Source: Vibrio chagasii
GTDB lineage: Bacteria; Pseudomonadota; Gammaproteobacteria; Enterobacterales; Vibrionaceae
Direction of reading: 5' to 3'
DNA length: 64,000 nucleotides
Assembly: GCF_024347355.1 (NCBI RefSeq)
Contig: NZ_AP025465.1
Span: forward strand, 1,116,001-1,180,000
A program made the translations under genes and the position numbers. Under the pieces are notes generated by a model, which did no database searches, was not told the origin of the DNA, and saw nothing but the letters and a program-made list of their open reading frames with translations. Shown here piece after piece: positions 9,899-19,444 of this stretch; the stretch's first letter is position 1, and every line of letters begins with the position of its first letter.

Positions 9899-12202
9899 TT
9901 GTTTAACACTTGGTTCTTGATTTCATTTGCTGCGACAGTTGTGTCTGCCAGCTTCTGGCCTGTGATGCCACATTGGGTCTTGGCACCATTGATGCTGTTA
10001 TTACTAATCGCATCAATAAAGTATAGCGTTTTCCGACGTACAAGAGGTCTAGCTACTGCGTTGACACTCGTTGCATGCCTAGGGAATGCGATTGAAATCC
10101 AAACAAGTCGCTTATTTCAATCAGGGCAGAATACTACCATAAATGCCTCAGTAGTTAGTCTTTTTAGTGAAAATAGCCATGGTTTTGAAAGCGTAGTAGT
10201 AGTTAGATCAATTGACGGTGAAAAATTAATCTTTCCTCAATTGATAAAATTGCGATTGTTTACGCCTTTCAAGCTCACTTTGGGTGATGAAGTTCATTTG
10301 TCGGTCAGTATCAAGCCTGTTTTTGGGAAGCTTAATGAAGCGGGCTTTGATTTGGAAAAGCACCTGTTTAGCACTGGGGTTACGGCAAATGCGAATTACC
10401 GAACGAATACTAAATATAGAATCCACTCTAGTAACCATCTACGAGCTCGGTGGTTCGAGCGCAGTCTTGATAATCTTAGCCAGCTAAAAAATAACGATTT
10501 AATAGTCGCTTTGAGTTTCGGCTATCGAGATCTTATTCCTTCTTTGCGATGGGAGCTGTTGAAAAGTAGCGGCTTGATTCATCTGATGGCGATTTCAGGG
10601 CTTCATATCGGTATTGCCTTTGGTATCGGCTATCAGGTGGGGAAGCTAGTGCGTTTGTTGTCTCCTCAGTTGTTATGGTTTCCGACACTGTTTGGTTTAG
10701 GCTTCGCTTATTTCTACAGTTGGTTTGCTGGGTTTACACTGCCGACCCTGAGAGCGCTAGTGATGTGTGTCGTGGCAAGTTACTTTCTGTGGCGTGGGCA
10801 AAGTATCAGCGTGGCTCGTTATGTTTTAATCAGCTTGTGTATCGTTCTCGTTATTTGGCCTTTTTCTGCGTTATCCAGTAGTTTCTGGTTATCTTTTGGT
10901 ACATTGGGTGCGGTTCTCTACATTGCGTTCAATAGTGATGCTTCTTCTTCAAATTCTACCTTTATTGAACGAGTGCTAAAGCTCATCAAAATACAGGTCA
11001 TGCTGACCTTGTTAATTGCTCCCTGTTCGATGTTGTTTTTCAAAGGCGTTAGCTTGATCTCGGTCGTCTACAATTTGTTGCTATTGCCTTGGGTGTCAAT
11101 GGTGACGATACCTTTGCTGTTTTTGTCGATGTTTCTAAGTTTGGTCACTGAGTCTTTATTTTGGGGAAGTCACTCAATGGCTCGTTTTTCTGCTGAGTTA
11201 TGGAAACTGGTTGATTTGTCACTTGAACCCTTGGTGTTTAGCTTGCCTTTCTCTGAACAGTTTTGGATTCAGGTCGATAATCACGTAACCGTGTTGCTCG
11301 TTTTTCTTATCTTATTCTTCGGTTTTATTGGTCGATACCTTAAACATGGGGTAGCCGCTGTCATCATTGCTGTATTCCTGTTGTGGTGGGAATTTGGCAA
11401 AGTGAAACAGGACAGGTTAACTATTGATGTTTTGGACGTAGGGCATGGCTTGTCTCTCATTTTTGAAAAGAACAATCACGTGGTGGTGTACGATTTAGGT
11501 AACGCGTGGCCGGGAGGGTCGATGGTCGAGTCACTATTGATTCCTACTTTATCTCAAAGAGGTATAGATGAAATTCAAGGAGTGATCATTAGCCATTTCG
11601 ATTCTGATCACGCTGGTGGTTACCCTGCATTGCTTGAGAACTATCAGCCTGAATGGATAAGAGCTAGCCAAAGTTTGAATCATCAAATGAGCTCAGTTTT
11701 TCAAGCATGTACGTTAGGTGAGGTGTGGGAATGGCAGAACGTGCAGTTTGAGGTGTTGTGGCCGCCAAAACTAGTGAATAGGGCGTATAACCCACACTCT
11801 TGTGTCGTACGGATAATTGAACCAGAATCGGGCTTTTCGATGTTGCTCACGGGTGATATTGAACTCGTAAGTGAGTGGTTACTTGCTCGGGAACTTGAAC
11901 AGCTTCAAAGCGATGCCATGCTAGTACCTCATCATGGTAGTGACAGCTCATCTATCGCCCCTTTCATAGAAGCGGTTTCACCAAAGTTAGCGATTGCTTC
12001 GTTGGCAAAGGGAAATCAATGGGGTATGCCAAGCGAATCAGTCGTTCAACGTTACTTACAAAGTGGAAGTGCTTGGCTTGATACAGGTGAAAGTGGACAA
12101 ATAACCATCACTACCAACCAAGAAGGTTGGCATTATCATACGATTAGAGAGGAACAAGGTCGGCAGTGGTATAGGCAGATGCTTCGTAAGGGAGTAGAAT
12201 AG
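9899..12202 (+). CDS. comEC: DNA internalization channel ComEC/Rec2
   Basis: Inner-membrane channel for uptake of single-stranded DNA in natural transformation. The 767-residue protein has N-terminal helices, an extracytoplasmic domain, the Competence membrane domain (LMAISGLHIGIAFG near residue 230) and a C-terminal metallo-beta-lactamase-like domain with SHFDSDHAGG (about 563-573), LLTGDI (about 650) and VPHHGSD (about 677). It starts with TTG at 9899, supported by a consensus AGGAGG at 9882-9887; no ATG is available in this frame near the SD. msbA follows 31 bases after the stop. Some in-gene codons are rarer than in neighbouring housekeeping genes, as often seen for low-expression membrane genes. 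Confidence 0.95.
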   Translation: MFNTWFLISFAATVVSASFWPVMPHWVLAPLMLLLLIASIKYSVFRRTRGLATALTLVACLGNAIEIQTSRLFQSGQNTTINASVVSLFSENSHGFESVVVVRSIDGEKLIFPQLIKLRLFTPFKLTLGDEVHLSVSIKPVFGKLNEAGFDLEKHLFSTGVTANANYRTNTKYRIHSSNHLRARWFERSLDNLSQLKNNDLIVALSFGYRDLIPSLRWELLKSSGLIHLMAISGLHIGIAFGIGYQVGKLVRLLSPQLLWFPTLFGLGFAYFYSWFAGFTLPTLRALVMCVVASYFLWRGQSISVARYVLISLCIVLVIWPFSALSSSFWLSFGTLGAVLYIAFNSDASSSNSTFIERVLKLIKIQVMLTLLIAPCSMLFFKGVSLISVVYNLLLLPWVSMVTIPLLFLSMFLSLVTESLFWGSHSMARFSAELWKLVDLSLEPLVFSLPFSEQFWIQVDNHVTVLLVFLILFFGFIGRYLKHGVAAVIIAVFLLWWEFGKVKQDRLTIDVLDVGHGLSLIFEKNNHVVVYDLGNAWPGGSMVESLLIPTLSQRGIDEIQGVIISHFDSDHAGGYPALLENYQPEWIRASQSLNHQMSSVFQACTLGEVWEWQNVQFEVLWPPKLVNRAYNPHSCVVRIIEPESGFSMLLTGDIELVSEWLLARELEQLQSDAMLVPHHGSDSSSIAPFIEAVSPKLAIASLAKGNQWGMPSESVVQRYLQSGSAWLDTGESGQITITTNQEGWHYHTIREEQGRQWYRQMLRKGVE

Positions 12203-12233
12203 ATAGATTATTGTGAGAAAATTAAGCGATTTT

Positions 12234-13982
12234 ATGTCAACACAAACAGATGAAACTACCTGGGTCACATTTAAACGACTTTGGACTTATATTCGACTAT
12301 ATAAGGCTGGCCTTGGTGTTGCGGTTATTGCGCTTATTATTAATGCCGTCTCAGATACTTACATGATTTCTTTGCTAAAGCCGTTGCTAGATGAAGGCTT
12401 TGGTAGTGCGGAATCAGATTTCCTACGCACACTTCCTCTTATTATCTTTGCCATGATGTTCATTCGTGGTGTCAGCGGTTTCGTATCCACCTATTGCTTA
12501 AGCTGGGTTTCTGGCAATGTGGTGATGGAAATCCGCCGTAAAATATTCAGTCACTTTATGCACATGCCAGTCTCTTTCTTTGATAAAGAGCAGACGGGTG
12601 CGCTGCTGTCTCGTATTACCTACGATTCGGAGCAAGTTTCTGCGGCAACCAGTAAAGCGCTGGTGAGTATTGTTCGTGAAGGCGCAAGCATCATTGGTTT
12701 ATTGACCTTGATGTTTTGGAACAGCTGGCAGTTGTCTTTGGTTCTATTTGCGGTTGCTCCACTGGTAGCTTGGGCAATCAGCATAGTATCGAAGCGATTC
12801 AGAAAGATTTCTAAAAACATGCAAACCAGCATGGGTCACGTTGCTTCGTCAGCAGAACAAATGCTGAAAGGGCACAAAGTGGTGCTCACTTATGGCGGTC
12901 AGGATTTAGAAAAACATCGCTTTGATAAAGTAAGTAACCAGATGCGTCAACAGAGCATGAAGCTAGTAACAGCACAAGCGGCCGCTAACCCAATCATTCA
13001 GATGATTGCATCGGTTGCTATTGTTGTTGTACTTGTCTTGGCGAGCGTTGATTCAATTAAGGCTGAACTAACTCCGGGTACGTTTACGGTAGTGTTCTCA
13101 GCAATGTTTGGTCTAATGCGTCCACTAAAAGCACTAACTAACGTAACGTCTGAATTCCAACGTGGTATGGCTGCAAGTACGACACTGTTTGGTTTGATGG
13201 ACTTAGACACAGAGCAGAACACAGGTACCTTGAAACCTGAAACGGTAAGTGGTGATGTTGCGGTAAAAGATGTGACCTTTACTTACGAAGGTGCCGAGAA
13301 GCCTGCATTGGATAATGTGAGTTTTAATATACCGAAAGGTAAGACGGTTGCGCTTGTTGGGCGATCGGGTTCAGGTAAGAGTACCATTGCCAACCTATTT
13401 ACTCGTTTCTATGACGTAGACTCTGGCTCTATTGAACTTGATGGTCACGATATTCGTGATTACGAATTGAGAAATCTGCGTGAGCACTTTGCTCTGGTTT
13501 CTCAAAATGTGCATCTGTTTAACGATACGGTGGCTAACAACATCGCTTACGCAGCAGAAGAACAGTATTCACGCGAACAGATCGAACATGCCGCTAAACT
13601 TGCTCATGCGACTGAGTTTATTGAAGGTATGGAAAATGGTATTGATACTGTCGTGGGTGAAAACGGTGCGAGCTTGTCTGGCGGTCAAAGACAACGTATT
13701 GCGATCGCACGAGCACTATTGAGAGACGCGCCAGTTCTGATTCTTGATGAGGCGACGTCTGCACTAGACACAGAGTCAGAAAGAGCGATTCAATCAGCAC
13801 TAGAAGAGTTACAAAAAGATAAAACTGTGTTGGTGATTGCTCACAGGCTATCGACGATTGAACAAGCTGATGAAATTTTAGTTGTTGATGATGGTCAGAT
13901 TGTAGAGCGAGGCCCACACGCAGAGCTAATTGCTCATGATGGTGCCTATGCTCAACTGCATCGAATTCAGTTCAGTGGATAA
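12234..13982 (+). CDS. msbA: Lipid A export ATP-binding/permease protein MsbA
   Basis: Homodimeric ABC exporter that flips core-lipid A across the inner membrane. The 582-residue length equals E. coli MsbA. Six N-terminal helices include [20 protein letters not shown]; the ATPase domain has Walker [10 protein letters not shown] (about 377-385), [10 protein letters not shown] (about 481-490) and Walker [10 protein letters not shown] (about 500-508). I choose the ATG at 12234 because it gives the family length; a GTG at 12213 would add seven residues. It is followed at once by lpxK, as in enterobacteria. Confidence 0.97.
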   Translation: MSTQTDETTWVTFKRLWTYIRLYKAGLGVAVIALIINAVSDTYMISLLKPLLDEGFGSAESDFLRTLPLIIFAMMFIRGVSGFVSTYCLSWVSGNVVMEIRRKIFSHFMHMPVSFFDKEQTGALLSRITYDSEQVSAATSKALVSIVREGASIIGLLTLMFWNSWQLSLVLFAVAPLVAWAISIVSKRFRKISKNMQTSMGHVASSAEQMLKGHKVVLTYGGQDLEKHRFDKVSNQMRQQSMKLVTAQAAANPIIQMIASVAIVVVLVLASVDSIKAELTPGTFTVVFSAMFGLMRPLKALTNVTSEFQRGMAASTTLFGLMDLDTEQNTGTLKPETVSGDVAVKDVTFTYEGAEKPALDNVSFNIPKGKTVALVGRSGSGKSTIANLFTRFYDVDSGSIELDGHDIRDYELRNLREHFALVSQNVHLFNDTVANNIAYAAEEQYSREQIEHAAKLAHATEFIEGMENGIDTVVGENGASLSGGQRQRIAIARALLRDAPVLILDEATSALDTESERAIQSALEELQKDKTVLVIAHRLSTIEQADEILVVDDGQIVERGPHAELIAHDGAYAQLHRIQFSG

Positions 13983-13997
13983 GATTAGGTCTTTGTT

Positions 13998-15005
13998 GTG
14001 ATCGAAAAGATTTGGTTTAACAATCACCCGTTAAAATATCTTCTTTGGCCACTATTGTGGCCATTGAGCCTGCTGTTCAAAGTGATCAGTGGTCAACGTC
14101 GTAATGCTTATCTCTCTGGAAAGAAAGAAACCTATCGACCACCTCTGCCTGTAATCGTTGTTGGTAACATTACCGCTGGTGGCAATGGTAAAACCCCTGT
14201 TGTGATTTGGTTGGTTGAAATGCTTCAAGCCAACGGTTTTAAACCAGGTGTGGTTTCTCGTGGTTATGGTGCGAAAGCGCCGAGTTATCCACTGGTTTTA
14301 GAAGAGAGCACGCCCGCTGAACACTCGGGTGATGAACCCCGCTTGATTCGAAAGCGAACGGGCGCGCCGGTAGCGGTTGACCCAGTAAGAGCGAATGCGG
14401 TAAAGGCTTTATTGAATCAAGGCGTGGATGTCATTATCACTGATGACGGCCTGCAGCATTATGCACTTGAACGCGACATTGAGTTTTCAGTTATCGACGG
14501 TGTAAGGCGTTTTGGTAACGAGAGTCTGATTCCACTAGGCCCATTGCGAGAGCCTGTATCGCGTTTAGCTGACGTAGATTTCTTGATTAACAATGGTGGA
14601 GAGGCACAAGGGCGAGAGTTCTCAATGTCTTTGGCACCAAGTAAAGCGGTTAACCTAAAGACAGGTCAAAAAAAGCCAGTTGCAGAATTACCAAAGCTTG
14701 TGGCTTTTGCTGGAATAGGGCACCCGCCCCGCTTTTTTAAAACATTAGACGATCTTGATGGTGATGTGGTTTACACACAAGGCTTCGCCGATCATCAGGA
14801 TTTTGATAAAGATGAACTTCATGCCTTAGCAAAGAAAGGTATGAATATGATTATGACAGAAAAAGACGCTGTAAAATGCGAAGAATATGCTCAAGACAAC
14901 TGGTGGTATCTTCCAGTTTCTGCGCAGTTCGAAGAAGAAGCGCAACAGCAAATTTTAAAAAGAATAAAAGAGGTTATGGAATACTATGGATCACCGTCTG
15001 CTTGA
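13998..15005 (+). CDS. lpxK: Tetraacyldisaccharide 4'-kinase LpxK
   Basis: Kinase that adds the 4'-phosphate to the lipid A disaccharide at the inner membrane. The 335-residue protein has a hydrophobic N-terminal helix ([13 protein letters not shown], about 15-27) and P-loop [11 protein letters not shown] (56-66). The DDGLQHY motif that carries catalytic residues in the family is present around residue 150. GTG start, 15 bases after msbA. The 3' end overlaps ycaR by 20 bases, coupling it to the next two genes. Confidence 0.96.
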   Translation: MIEKIWFNNHPLKYLLWPLLWPLSLLFKVISGQRRNAYLSGKKETYRPPLPVIVVGNITAGGNGKTPVVIWLVEMLQANGFKPGVVSRGYGAKAPSYPLVLEESTPAEHSGDEPRLIRKRTGAPVAVDPVRANAVKALLNQGVDVIITDDGLQHYALERDIEFSVIDGVRRFGNESLIPLGPLREPVSRLADVDFLINNGGEAQGREFSMSLAPSKAVNLKTGQKKPVAELPKLVAFAGIGHPPRFFKTLDDLDGDVVYTQGFADHQDFDKDELHALAKKGMNMIMTEKDAVKCEEYAQDNWWYLPVSAQFEEEAQQQILKRIKEVMEYYGSPSA

Positions 15006-15165
15006 GATCGTTGCTTGCCCTGTATGTAAAGGTAAACTAACCCTTGACAAGGATAAGCAAGAGCTTGTTTGTAAAATCGATCGCCTAGCTTACCCAATTA
15101 AAGAGGGTATTCCTGTTCTTCTTGAACCTGAAGCTCGTACTCTTTCAATGGACGAGGGCAAGTAA
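14986..15165 (+). CDS. ycaR: Trm112/YcaR family small zinc-ribbon-like protein
   Basis: A 59-residue protein starting [22 protein letters not shown] (C11, C14) and a third cysteine (C29) with the closing [13 protein letters not shown] stretch are typical of the UPF0434/Trm112 family, whose eukaryotic members activate methyltransferases; the role of YcaR in bacteria is unsettled. The ORF sits between lpxK and kdsB, as in E. coli, overlapping the lpxK end by 20 bases and sharing one base with the kdsB start (TAATG). Confidence 0.93.
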   Translation: MDHRLLEIVACPVCKGKLTLDKDKQELVCKIDRLAYPIKEGIPVLLEPEARTLSMDEGK

Positions 15166-15911
15166 TGTCTTACACGGTAGTTATACCAGCAAGATACCAA
15201 TCGAGCCGTTTGCCAGGTAAGCCTCTGGCTGACATTGGCGGCAAGCCGATGATTCAATGGGTATACGAACAGTCAATGAAAGCAGGGGCTGATAACGTAA
15301 TTATTGCTACCGATGATGCCCGCGTTGAGAAGGCTGCGAAAGCATTTGGTGCGACTGTGTGTATGACGTCACCGAATCACGAGTCAGGTACTGAACGCCT
15401 AGCAGAAGTGATTGATGTCATGAACATCCCTGACGATCACATTATTGTCAACGTACAAGGGGATGAGCCACTTATTCCACCGGCGATTATTAATCAGGTG
15501 GCGAACAACTTAGCAAACAGCACTGCGCCAATGGCAACACTTGGTGTTGAAATCTCTCACCTTGATGAAGTTTTTAACCCTAATGCTGTAAAAGTCGTGA
15601 CGGATAAAGACGGCTATGCGCTGTATTTTAGCCGTGCGACGATTCCTTGGGATCGTGATGCTTATGCTAATAACGGTACTGCTGCAGAATCTCCGTTGCT
15701 TCGTCATATTGGTATTTACGCTTACCGAGCTGGTTTCATCAATACCTACATCAACTGGGAACCAAGTACCCTAGAGCGCATAGAGTGCTTAGAGCAACTT
15801 CGCGTACTTTGGTATGGTGAAAAGATTCACGTAGATGTTGCTGTTGAAGCGCCGGCTGCGGGTGTTGATACTCCAGAAGACTTGGAAGCGGTACGCGCCA
15901 TCATCGGTTAG
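15165..15911 (+). CDS. kdsB: 3-deoxy-manno-octulosonate cytidylyltransferase KdsB
   Basis: Activates Kdo as CMP-Kdo for lipopolysaccharide inner core synthesis in the cytoplasm. The 248-residue protein begins with the nucleotide-binding motif [15 protein letters not shown] (6-20) and contains [11 protein letters not shown], the metal and CTP site. Length matches E. coli KdsB (248). It is the last gene of the msbA-lpxK-ycaR-kdsB group and is followed by a terminator at 15938. Confidence 0.98.
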   Translation: MSYTVVIPARYQSSRLPGKPLADIGGKPMIQWVYEQSMKAGADNVIIATDDARVEKAAKAFGATVCMTSPNHESGTERLAEVIDVMNIPDDHIIVNVQGDEPLIPPAIINQVANNLANSTAPMATLGVEISHLDEVFNPNAVKVVTDKDGYALYFSRATIPWDRDAYANNGTAAESPLLRHIGIYAYRAGFINTYINWEPSTLERIECLEQLRVLWYGEKIHVDVAVEAPAAGVDTPEDLEAVRAIIG

Positions 15912-15937
15912 ACCTGCTTGAAGCAACAAATATACTT

Positions 15938-15962
15938 AGCCTCGCTCATGCGAGGCTTTTTT
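15938..15962 (+). terminator. Intrinsic terminator after kdsB
   Basis: Seven-bp stem AGCCTCG/CGAGGCT with six-base loop and T6 tail, 26 bases after the stop codon. Confidence 0.88.
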
Positions 15963-16166
15963 ATGCCGATTTGTTGCCAATAGAAAGCCTTATTAGCATC
16001 AGGTGATTGATATTAGGCCTGTTGCATTATCGAATGCATCATCAAGATTGAATTATCTGAGATTTACCTCGCTCGACTTCCAATTTTTCTCTATAATATG
16101 CCGCCTATAAAGTAGTGGCGACTCGCTAGTACAGAATAAAACTTACGACTAAACGTGGAGTAAAAG

Positions 16167-16847
16167 ATGCCTTCTCAAAGCCCAGTGATTACGGTTGATG
16201 GACCAAGTGGTGCAGGTAAAGGTACCCTGTGTATGTTACTAGCAGATAAGCTAGGCTTTCATCTTCTAGACTCAGGTGCGATCTATCGCGTACTGGCTTT
16301 AGCATCAATTCATCACGGTGTAGATACTGAATCGGAAGACGCTTTAGTTCCTCTTGCAACTCACTTAGACGTTCAGTTTATTGCTGAGGGCGATCTAGTT
16401 AAGGTTATCCTAGAAGGTGAAGATGTGTCGGGCGAGCTTCGTAAAGAAGAGACCGGCATGGCGGCTTCAAAAGTTGCTGCATTACCTCGCGTACGTGAAG
16501 CATTACTTCGTCGTCAGCGCGCATTCAGCGCTGCGCCAGGTTTGGTGGCTGATGGCCGCGATATGGGAACCGTTGTCTTCCCTGAAGCAGAAGCAAAAAT
16601 ATTTTTAGATGCAAGTGCAGAAGAGCGTGCGACTCGCCGCCTTAAACAGTTGCAACAGAAGGGGTTAGATGTTAAATTTGACGACCTTTTGAGCGAGATC
16701 CAAGAGCGAGACGACCGAGATCGTAATCGCCCAGTGGCGCCACTTCGCCCTGCAGAGGATGCTCTAGTGCTTGATTCCACCTCAATGAATATTGAGCAGG
16801 TAGTAGAAAAAGCACTACACTATATTGAATCGAAACTAGCTGGGTAA
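16167..16847 (+). CDS. cmk: Cytidylate kinase
   Basis: Phosphorylates CMP and dCMP with ATP. P-loop GPSGAGKGT at residues 12-20, and [11 protein letters not shown] in the middle, both diagnostic. Length 226, close to E. coli (227). ATG preceded by GTGGAG. The 255-base gap upstream has a consensus TATAAT at 16092-16097 but no convincing -35. rpsA follows in the usual cmk-rpsA order with a structured leader between them. Confidence 0.98.
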   Translation: MPSQSPVITVDGPSGAGKGTLCMLLADKLGFHLLDSGAIYRVLALASIHHGVDTESEDALVPLATHLDVQFIAEGDLVKVILEGEDVSGELRKEETGMAASKVAALPRVREALLRRQRAFSAAPGLVADGRDMGTVVFPEAEAKIFLDASAEERATRRLKQLQQKGLDVKFDDLLSEIQERDDRDRNRPVAPLRPAEDALVLDSTSMNIEQVVEKALHYIESKLAG

Positions 16848-16928
16848 TTCTGCCCGGCTGGCAAGAACGTTGGTCGCAAGGATGATGACCGGCGAATTTA
16901 TCAACCCCATGCGGTAGGATACCCATGG
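16839..16928 (+). promoter_or_regulatory. rpsA leader with S1 autoregulatory hairpins
   Basis: Three hairpins can be drawn before rpsA. The first is GCTGGG/CCCGGC at 16839-16858, overlapping the cmk stop. The second is GGTC/GACC at 16872-16890 with GGA in the loop (16880-16882). The third is a 9-bp stem with one bulge at 16907-16928, CCATG-c-GGTA/TACC-CATGG, with GGA as its apical triloop (16917-16919). In E. coli, S1 represses its own synthesis by binding an rpsA leader of stacked hairpins with GGA loops; the position and loop triplets here match. There is also no strong Shine-Dalgarno directly before the ATG, as in the E. coli case. Confidence 0.75.
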
Positions 16929-16953
16929 ACGTTTAATTATTGAAGATTAAATA

Positions 16954-18624
16954 ATGACTGAATCTTTTGCTCAACTCTTTGAAGAGTTTCTAAACGAAAC
17001 AGAATTCCAACAAGGCAGCATCGTTAAAGGTACTGTAGTAGCTATCGAGAACGGTTTCGTTCTTGTTGACGCTGGTCTTAAGTCTGAATCTGCTATCCCT
17101 GCTGAACAGTTCAAGAACGCTGCTGGCGAACTTGAAGTTGAAGTTGGCGCTGAAGTAGACGTAGCTCTAGACGCTGTTGAAGATGGTTTCGGTGAGACTC
17201 AACTTTCTCGTGAGAAAGCTAAGCGTCACGAAGCTTGGATCGTTCTTGAGAAAGCTTGCGAAGAAGCTGAAACTGTTGTTGGTATCATCAACGGTAAAGT
17301 TAAAGGCGGTTTCACTGTTGAACTAAACGGTATCCGTGCTTTCCTTCCAGGTTCTCTAGTAGACGTACGTCCTATCCGTGACACTGCTCACCTAGAAAAC
17401 AAAGAGCTAGAGTTCAAAGTAATCAAGCTAGACCAGAAGCGTAACAACGTTGTTGTTTCTCGTCGTGCTGTTATCGAATCTGAAAACAGTGTTGAGCGTG
17501 ACGAACTTCTTGAAACTCTACAAGAAGGTACTGAAGTTAAAGGTATCGTTAAGAACCTTACTGACTACGGTGCATTCGTTGACCTTGGCGGTGTTGACGG
17601 TCTTCTACATATCACAGATATGGCTTGGAAGCGCGTTAAGCACCCATCAGAGATCGTTAACGTTGGTGACGAAATCCTAGTTAAAGTTCTTAAGTTCGAC
17701 CGTGAGCGCACTCGTGTTTCACTAGGTCTTAAGCAACTAGGCGAAGATCCATGGGTAGCAATCGCTAAGCGTTACCCAGAAGGTCACAAGCTTTCTGGTC
17801 GTGTTACTAACCTAACTGACTACGGCTGCTTCGTTGAAATCGAAGAAGGCGTTGAAGGTCTAGTACACGTTTCTGAAATGGATTGGACTAACAAGAACAT
17901 CCACCCTTCTAAAGTTGTTAATGTTGGCGACGAAGTTGAGGTTATGGTTCTTGATATCGACGAAGAACGTCGTCGTATCTCTCTAGGTCTGAAACAGTGT
18001 AAAGCTAACCCATGGCAGTCATTTGCAGAAATGCAAGCTAAGGGCGACAAAGTTACTGGTAAGATCAAGTCTATCACTGACTTTGGTATCTTCATCGGTC
18101 TAGAAGGCGGTATCGACGGTCTAGTACACCTATCTGACATTTCTTGGAATGTTGCTGGCGAAGACGCTGTACGTGAGTACAAGAAAGGCGACGAAATCTC
18201 AGCAGTTGTTCTAGCAGTAGATGCAGAGCGTGAGCGTATTTCTCTTGGCGTTAAGCAAATGGAAAACGACCCGTTCAACGCATACGTTGCTGACAACAAG
18301 AAAGGTGTTCTTGTAAACGGTACTGTTACTGCAGTTGACGCGAAAGGCGCTACTATCGAGCTAATCGAAGGCGTTGAAGGTTACATCCGCGCTTCTGAGG
18401 TATCTCGCGATCGTATCGAAGATGCATCTCTAATCCTAAGCGTTGGTGACAGCGTTGAAGCTAAGTTCACAGGTGTAGACCGTAAGAACCGCGTAATCAA
18501 CCTATCTATCAAAGCTAAAGATGAAGCTGATGAGCAAGAAGCAATGGCTTCACTGAACAAGTCTGAAGAAGGCGCGTTCGGTAACGCAATGGCAGACGCA
18601 TTCAAAGCTGCTAAAGGCGAATAA
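16954..18624 (+). CDS. rpsA: 30S ribosomal protein S1
   Basis: 556 residues (E. coli 557) with six S1 RNA-binding repeats. Repeats 1-2 bind the ribosome; repeats 3-6 bind mRNA and carry the [33 protein letters not shown] and [17 protein letters not shown] cores. Codon use is strongly biased towards highly expressed codons (many GGT, CGT, GAA, AAC), unlike neighbouring genes. Initiation occurs from a leader without a strong SD, see 16839-16928. Terminator at 18663. Confidence 0.99.
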   Translation: MTESFAQLFEEFLNETEFQQGSIVKGTVVAIENGFVLVDAGLKSESAIPAEQFKNAAGELEVEVGAEVDVALDAVEDGFGETQLSREKAKRHEAWIVLEKACEEAETVVGIINGKVKGGFTVELNGIRAFLPGSLVDVRPIRDTAHLENKELEFKVIKLDQKRNNVVVSRRAVIESENSVERDELLETLQEGTEVKGIVKNLTDYGAFVDLGGVDGLLHITDMAWKRVKHPSEIVNVGDEILVKVLKFDRERTRVSLGLKQLGEDPWVAIAKRYPEGHKLSGRVTNLTDYGCFVEIEEGVEGLVHVSEMDWTNKNIHPSKVVNVGDEVEVMVLDIDEERRRISLGLKQCKANPWQSFAEMQAKGDKVTGKIKSITDFGIFIGLEGGIDGLVHLSDISWNVAGEDAVREYKKGDEISAVVLAVDAERERISLGVKQMENDPFNAYVADNKKGVLVNGTVTAVDAKGATIELIEGVEGYIRASEVSRDRIEDASLILSVGDSVEAKFTGVDRKNRVINLSIKAKDEADEQEAMASLNKSEEGAFGNAMADAFKAAKGE

Positions 18625-18662
18625 TAGCTTCTCATTAAGAGAAATATAGCTATATAGCCAAG

Positions 18663-18690
18663 AAAGGAGCCGTAAGGCTCCTTTTTTTTT
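18663..18690 (+). terminator. Intrinsic terminator after rpsA
   Basis: Nine-bp stem AAAGGAGCC/GGCTCCTTT with GTAA tetraloop and a run of nine T. Confidence 0.95.
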
Positions 18691-18716
18691 GCTTATTTTT
18701 CCGATAGGTCTATAAT
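18689..18716 (+). promoter_or_regulatory. Probable ihfB promoter
   Basis: A perfect TATAAT at 18711-18716 lies 30 bases before the ihfB start, with a weak TTGCTT -35 at 16-base spacing that overlaps the T-run of the rpsA terminator. This implies that ihfB has its own promoter even though it follows rpsA. Confidence 0.55.
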
Positions 18717-18745
18717 TTCTAAAAAGAAAACCAACGAGGGTAACT

Positions 18746-19030
18746 ATGACTAAGTCTGAATTGATTGAAAGACTGTGCGCTGAGCAAACGCATCTTTCTG
18801 CAAAAGAAATTGAAGACGCTGTAAAAGACATTTTAGAGCATATGGCTTCAACACTAGAAAGTGGTGATCGAATCGAAATTCGCGGTTTTGGCAGCTTTTC
18901 TCTGCATTATCGTGAGCCTCGTGTTGGACGTAACCCAAAGACTGGTGACAAGGTAGAGTTAGAAGGTAAATACGTTCCTCACTTCAAACCAGGTAAAGAG
19001 CTACGTGAACGAGTAAATACAGGAATGTAG
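18746..19030 (+). CDS. ihfB: Integration host factor subunit beta
   Basis: A 94-residue DNA-bending protein of the HU/IHF family that pairs with Ihf[21 protein letters not shown] and [14 protein letters not shown] form the beta-arm that enters the minor groove, with the intercalating proline in [22 protein letters not shown] is near identical to E. coli. It lies downstream of rpsA as in enterobacteria and ends before a strong terminator at 19051. Confidence 0.98.
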   Translation: MTKSELIERLCAEQTHLSAKEIEDAVKDILEHMASTLESGDRIEIRGFGSFSLHYREPRVGRNPKTGDKVELEGKYVPHFKPGKELRERVNTGM

Positions 19031-19050
19031 TCTACTTATCGGAATTATGA

Positions 19051-19083
19051 AAAGCGGCATACTATAATGTATGCCGCTTTTTT
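19051..19083 (+). terminator. Intrinsic terminator after ihfB
   Basis: Perfect 12-bp stem AAAGCGGCATAC with complement, loop TATAAT, and T6 tail. Confidence 0.93.
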
Positions 19084-19159
19084 ATGACCATAATATGGTG
19101 GTCTGATTAGTAATTTTCCTGCATAATCGTACAGCTAACCAACCAATGAGTGATGAACT

Positions 19160-19432
19160 ATGAAAATTATAAAAATAGTCGCCGTTATCGCACTTTTCCT
19201 AATTGCACTGGCTTTAGGCTCTCAAAACCAAACTATCGTGAATTTTAATTACCTGCTAGCACAAGGTGATTTCCACCTTTCAAGCCTATTAGGTATTGTC
19301 TTCATTTCAGGCTTTGCTCTTGCTTGGTTAGTCTTTGGTAACATGCATATGCGATCTCAGCTGAAAATTCATCGCTTGAAGAAGCAACTCAATAAGCAAT
19401 CAAAGCAGGTAGCTGCTGATACTAAAGCTTAA
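19160..19432 (+). CDS. lapA: Lipopolysaccharide assembly protein A (LapA/YciS)
   Basis: A 90-residue inner-membrane protein with two helices (about 4-20 and 42-62) and a basic cytoplasmic tail (KIHRLKKQLNKQSK), the DUF1049 pattern. In E. coli LapA works with LapB in controlling LPS synthesis through turnover of LpxC. lapB starts 12 bases downstream, so the pair is one transcription unit. Confidence 0.93.
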   Translation: MKIIKIVAVIALFLIALALGSQNQTIVNFNYLLAQGDFHLSSLLGIVFISGFALAWLVFGNMHMRSQLKIHRLKKQLNKQSKQVAADTKA

Positions 19433-19444
19433 AGGCTATATTTG

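Noticed and set aside
12213..12233. GTG start for msbA adding seven residues
   Set aside because: The ATG at 12234 gives exactly the family length of 582 and the conserved N-terminus.
17820..18299. 159-codon open frame opposite rpsA
   Set aside because: Shadow of the strongly biased codons of rpsA; composition (Ser/Arg/Thr rich) is not protein-like and there is no ribosome site.
19063..19068. TATAAT hexamer that could be a -10 box
   Set aside because: It is the loop of the perfect ihfB terminator and has no -35 at proper spacing.
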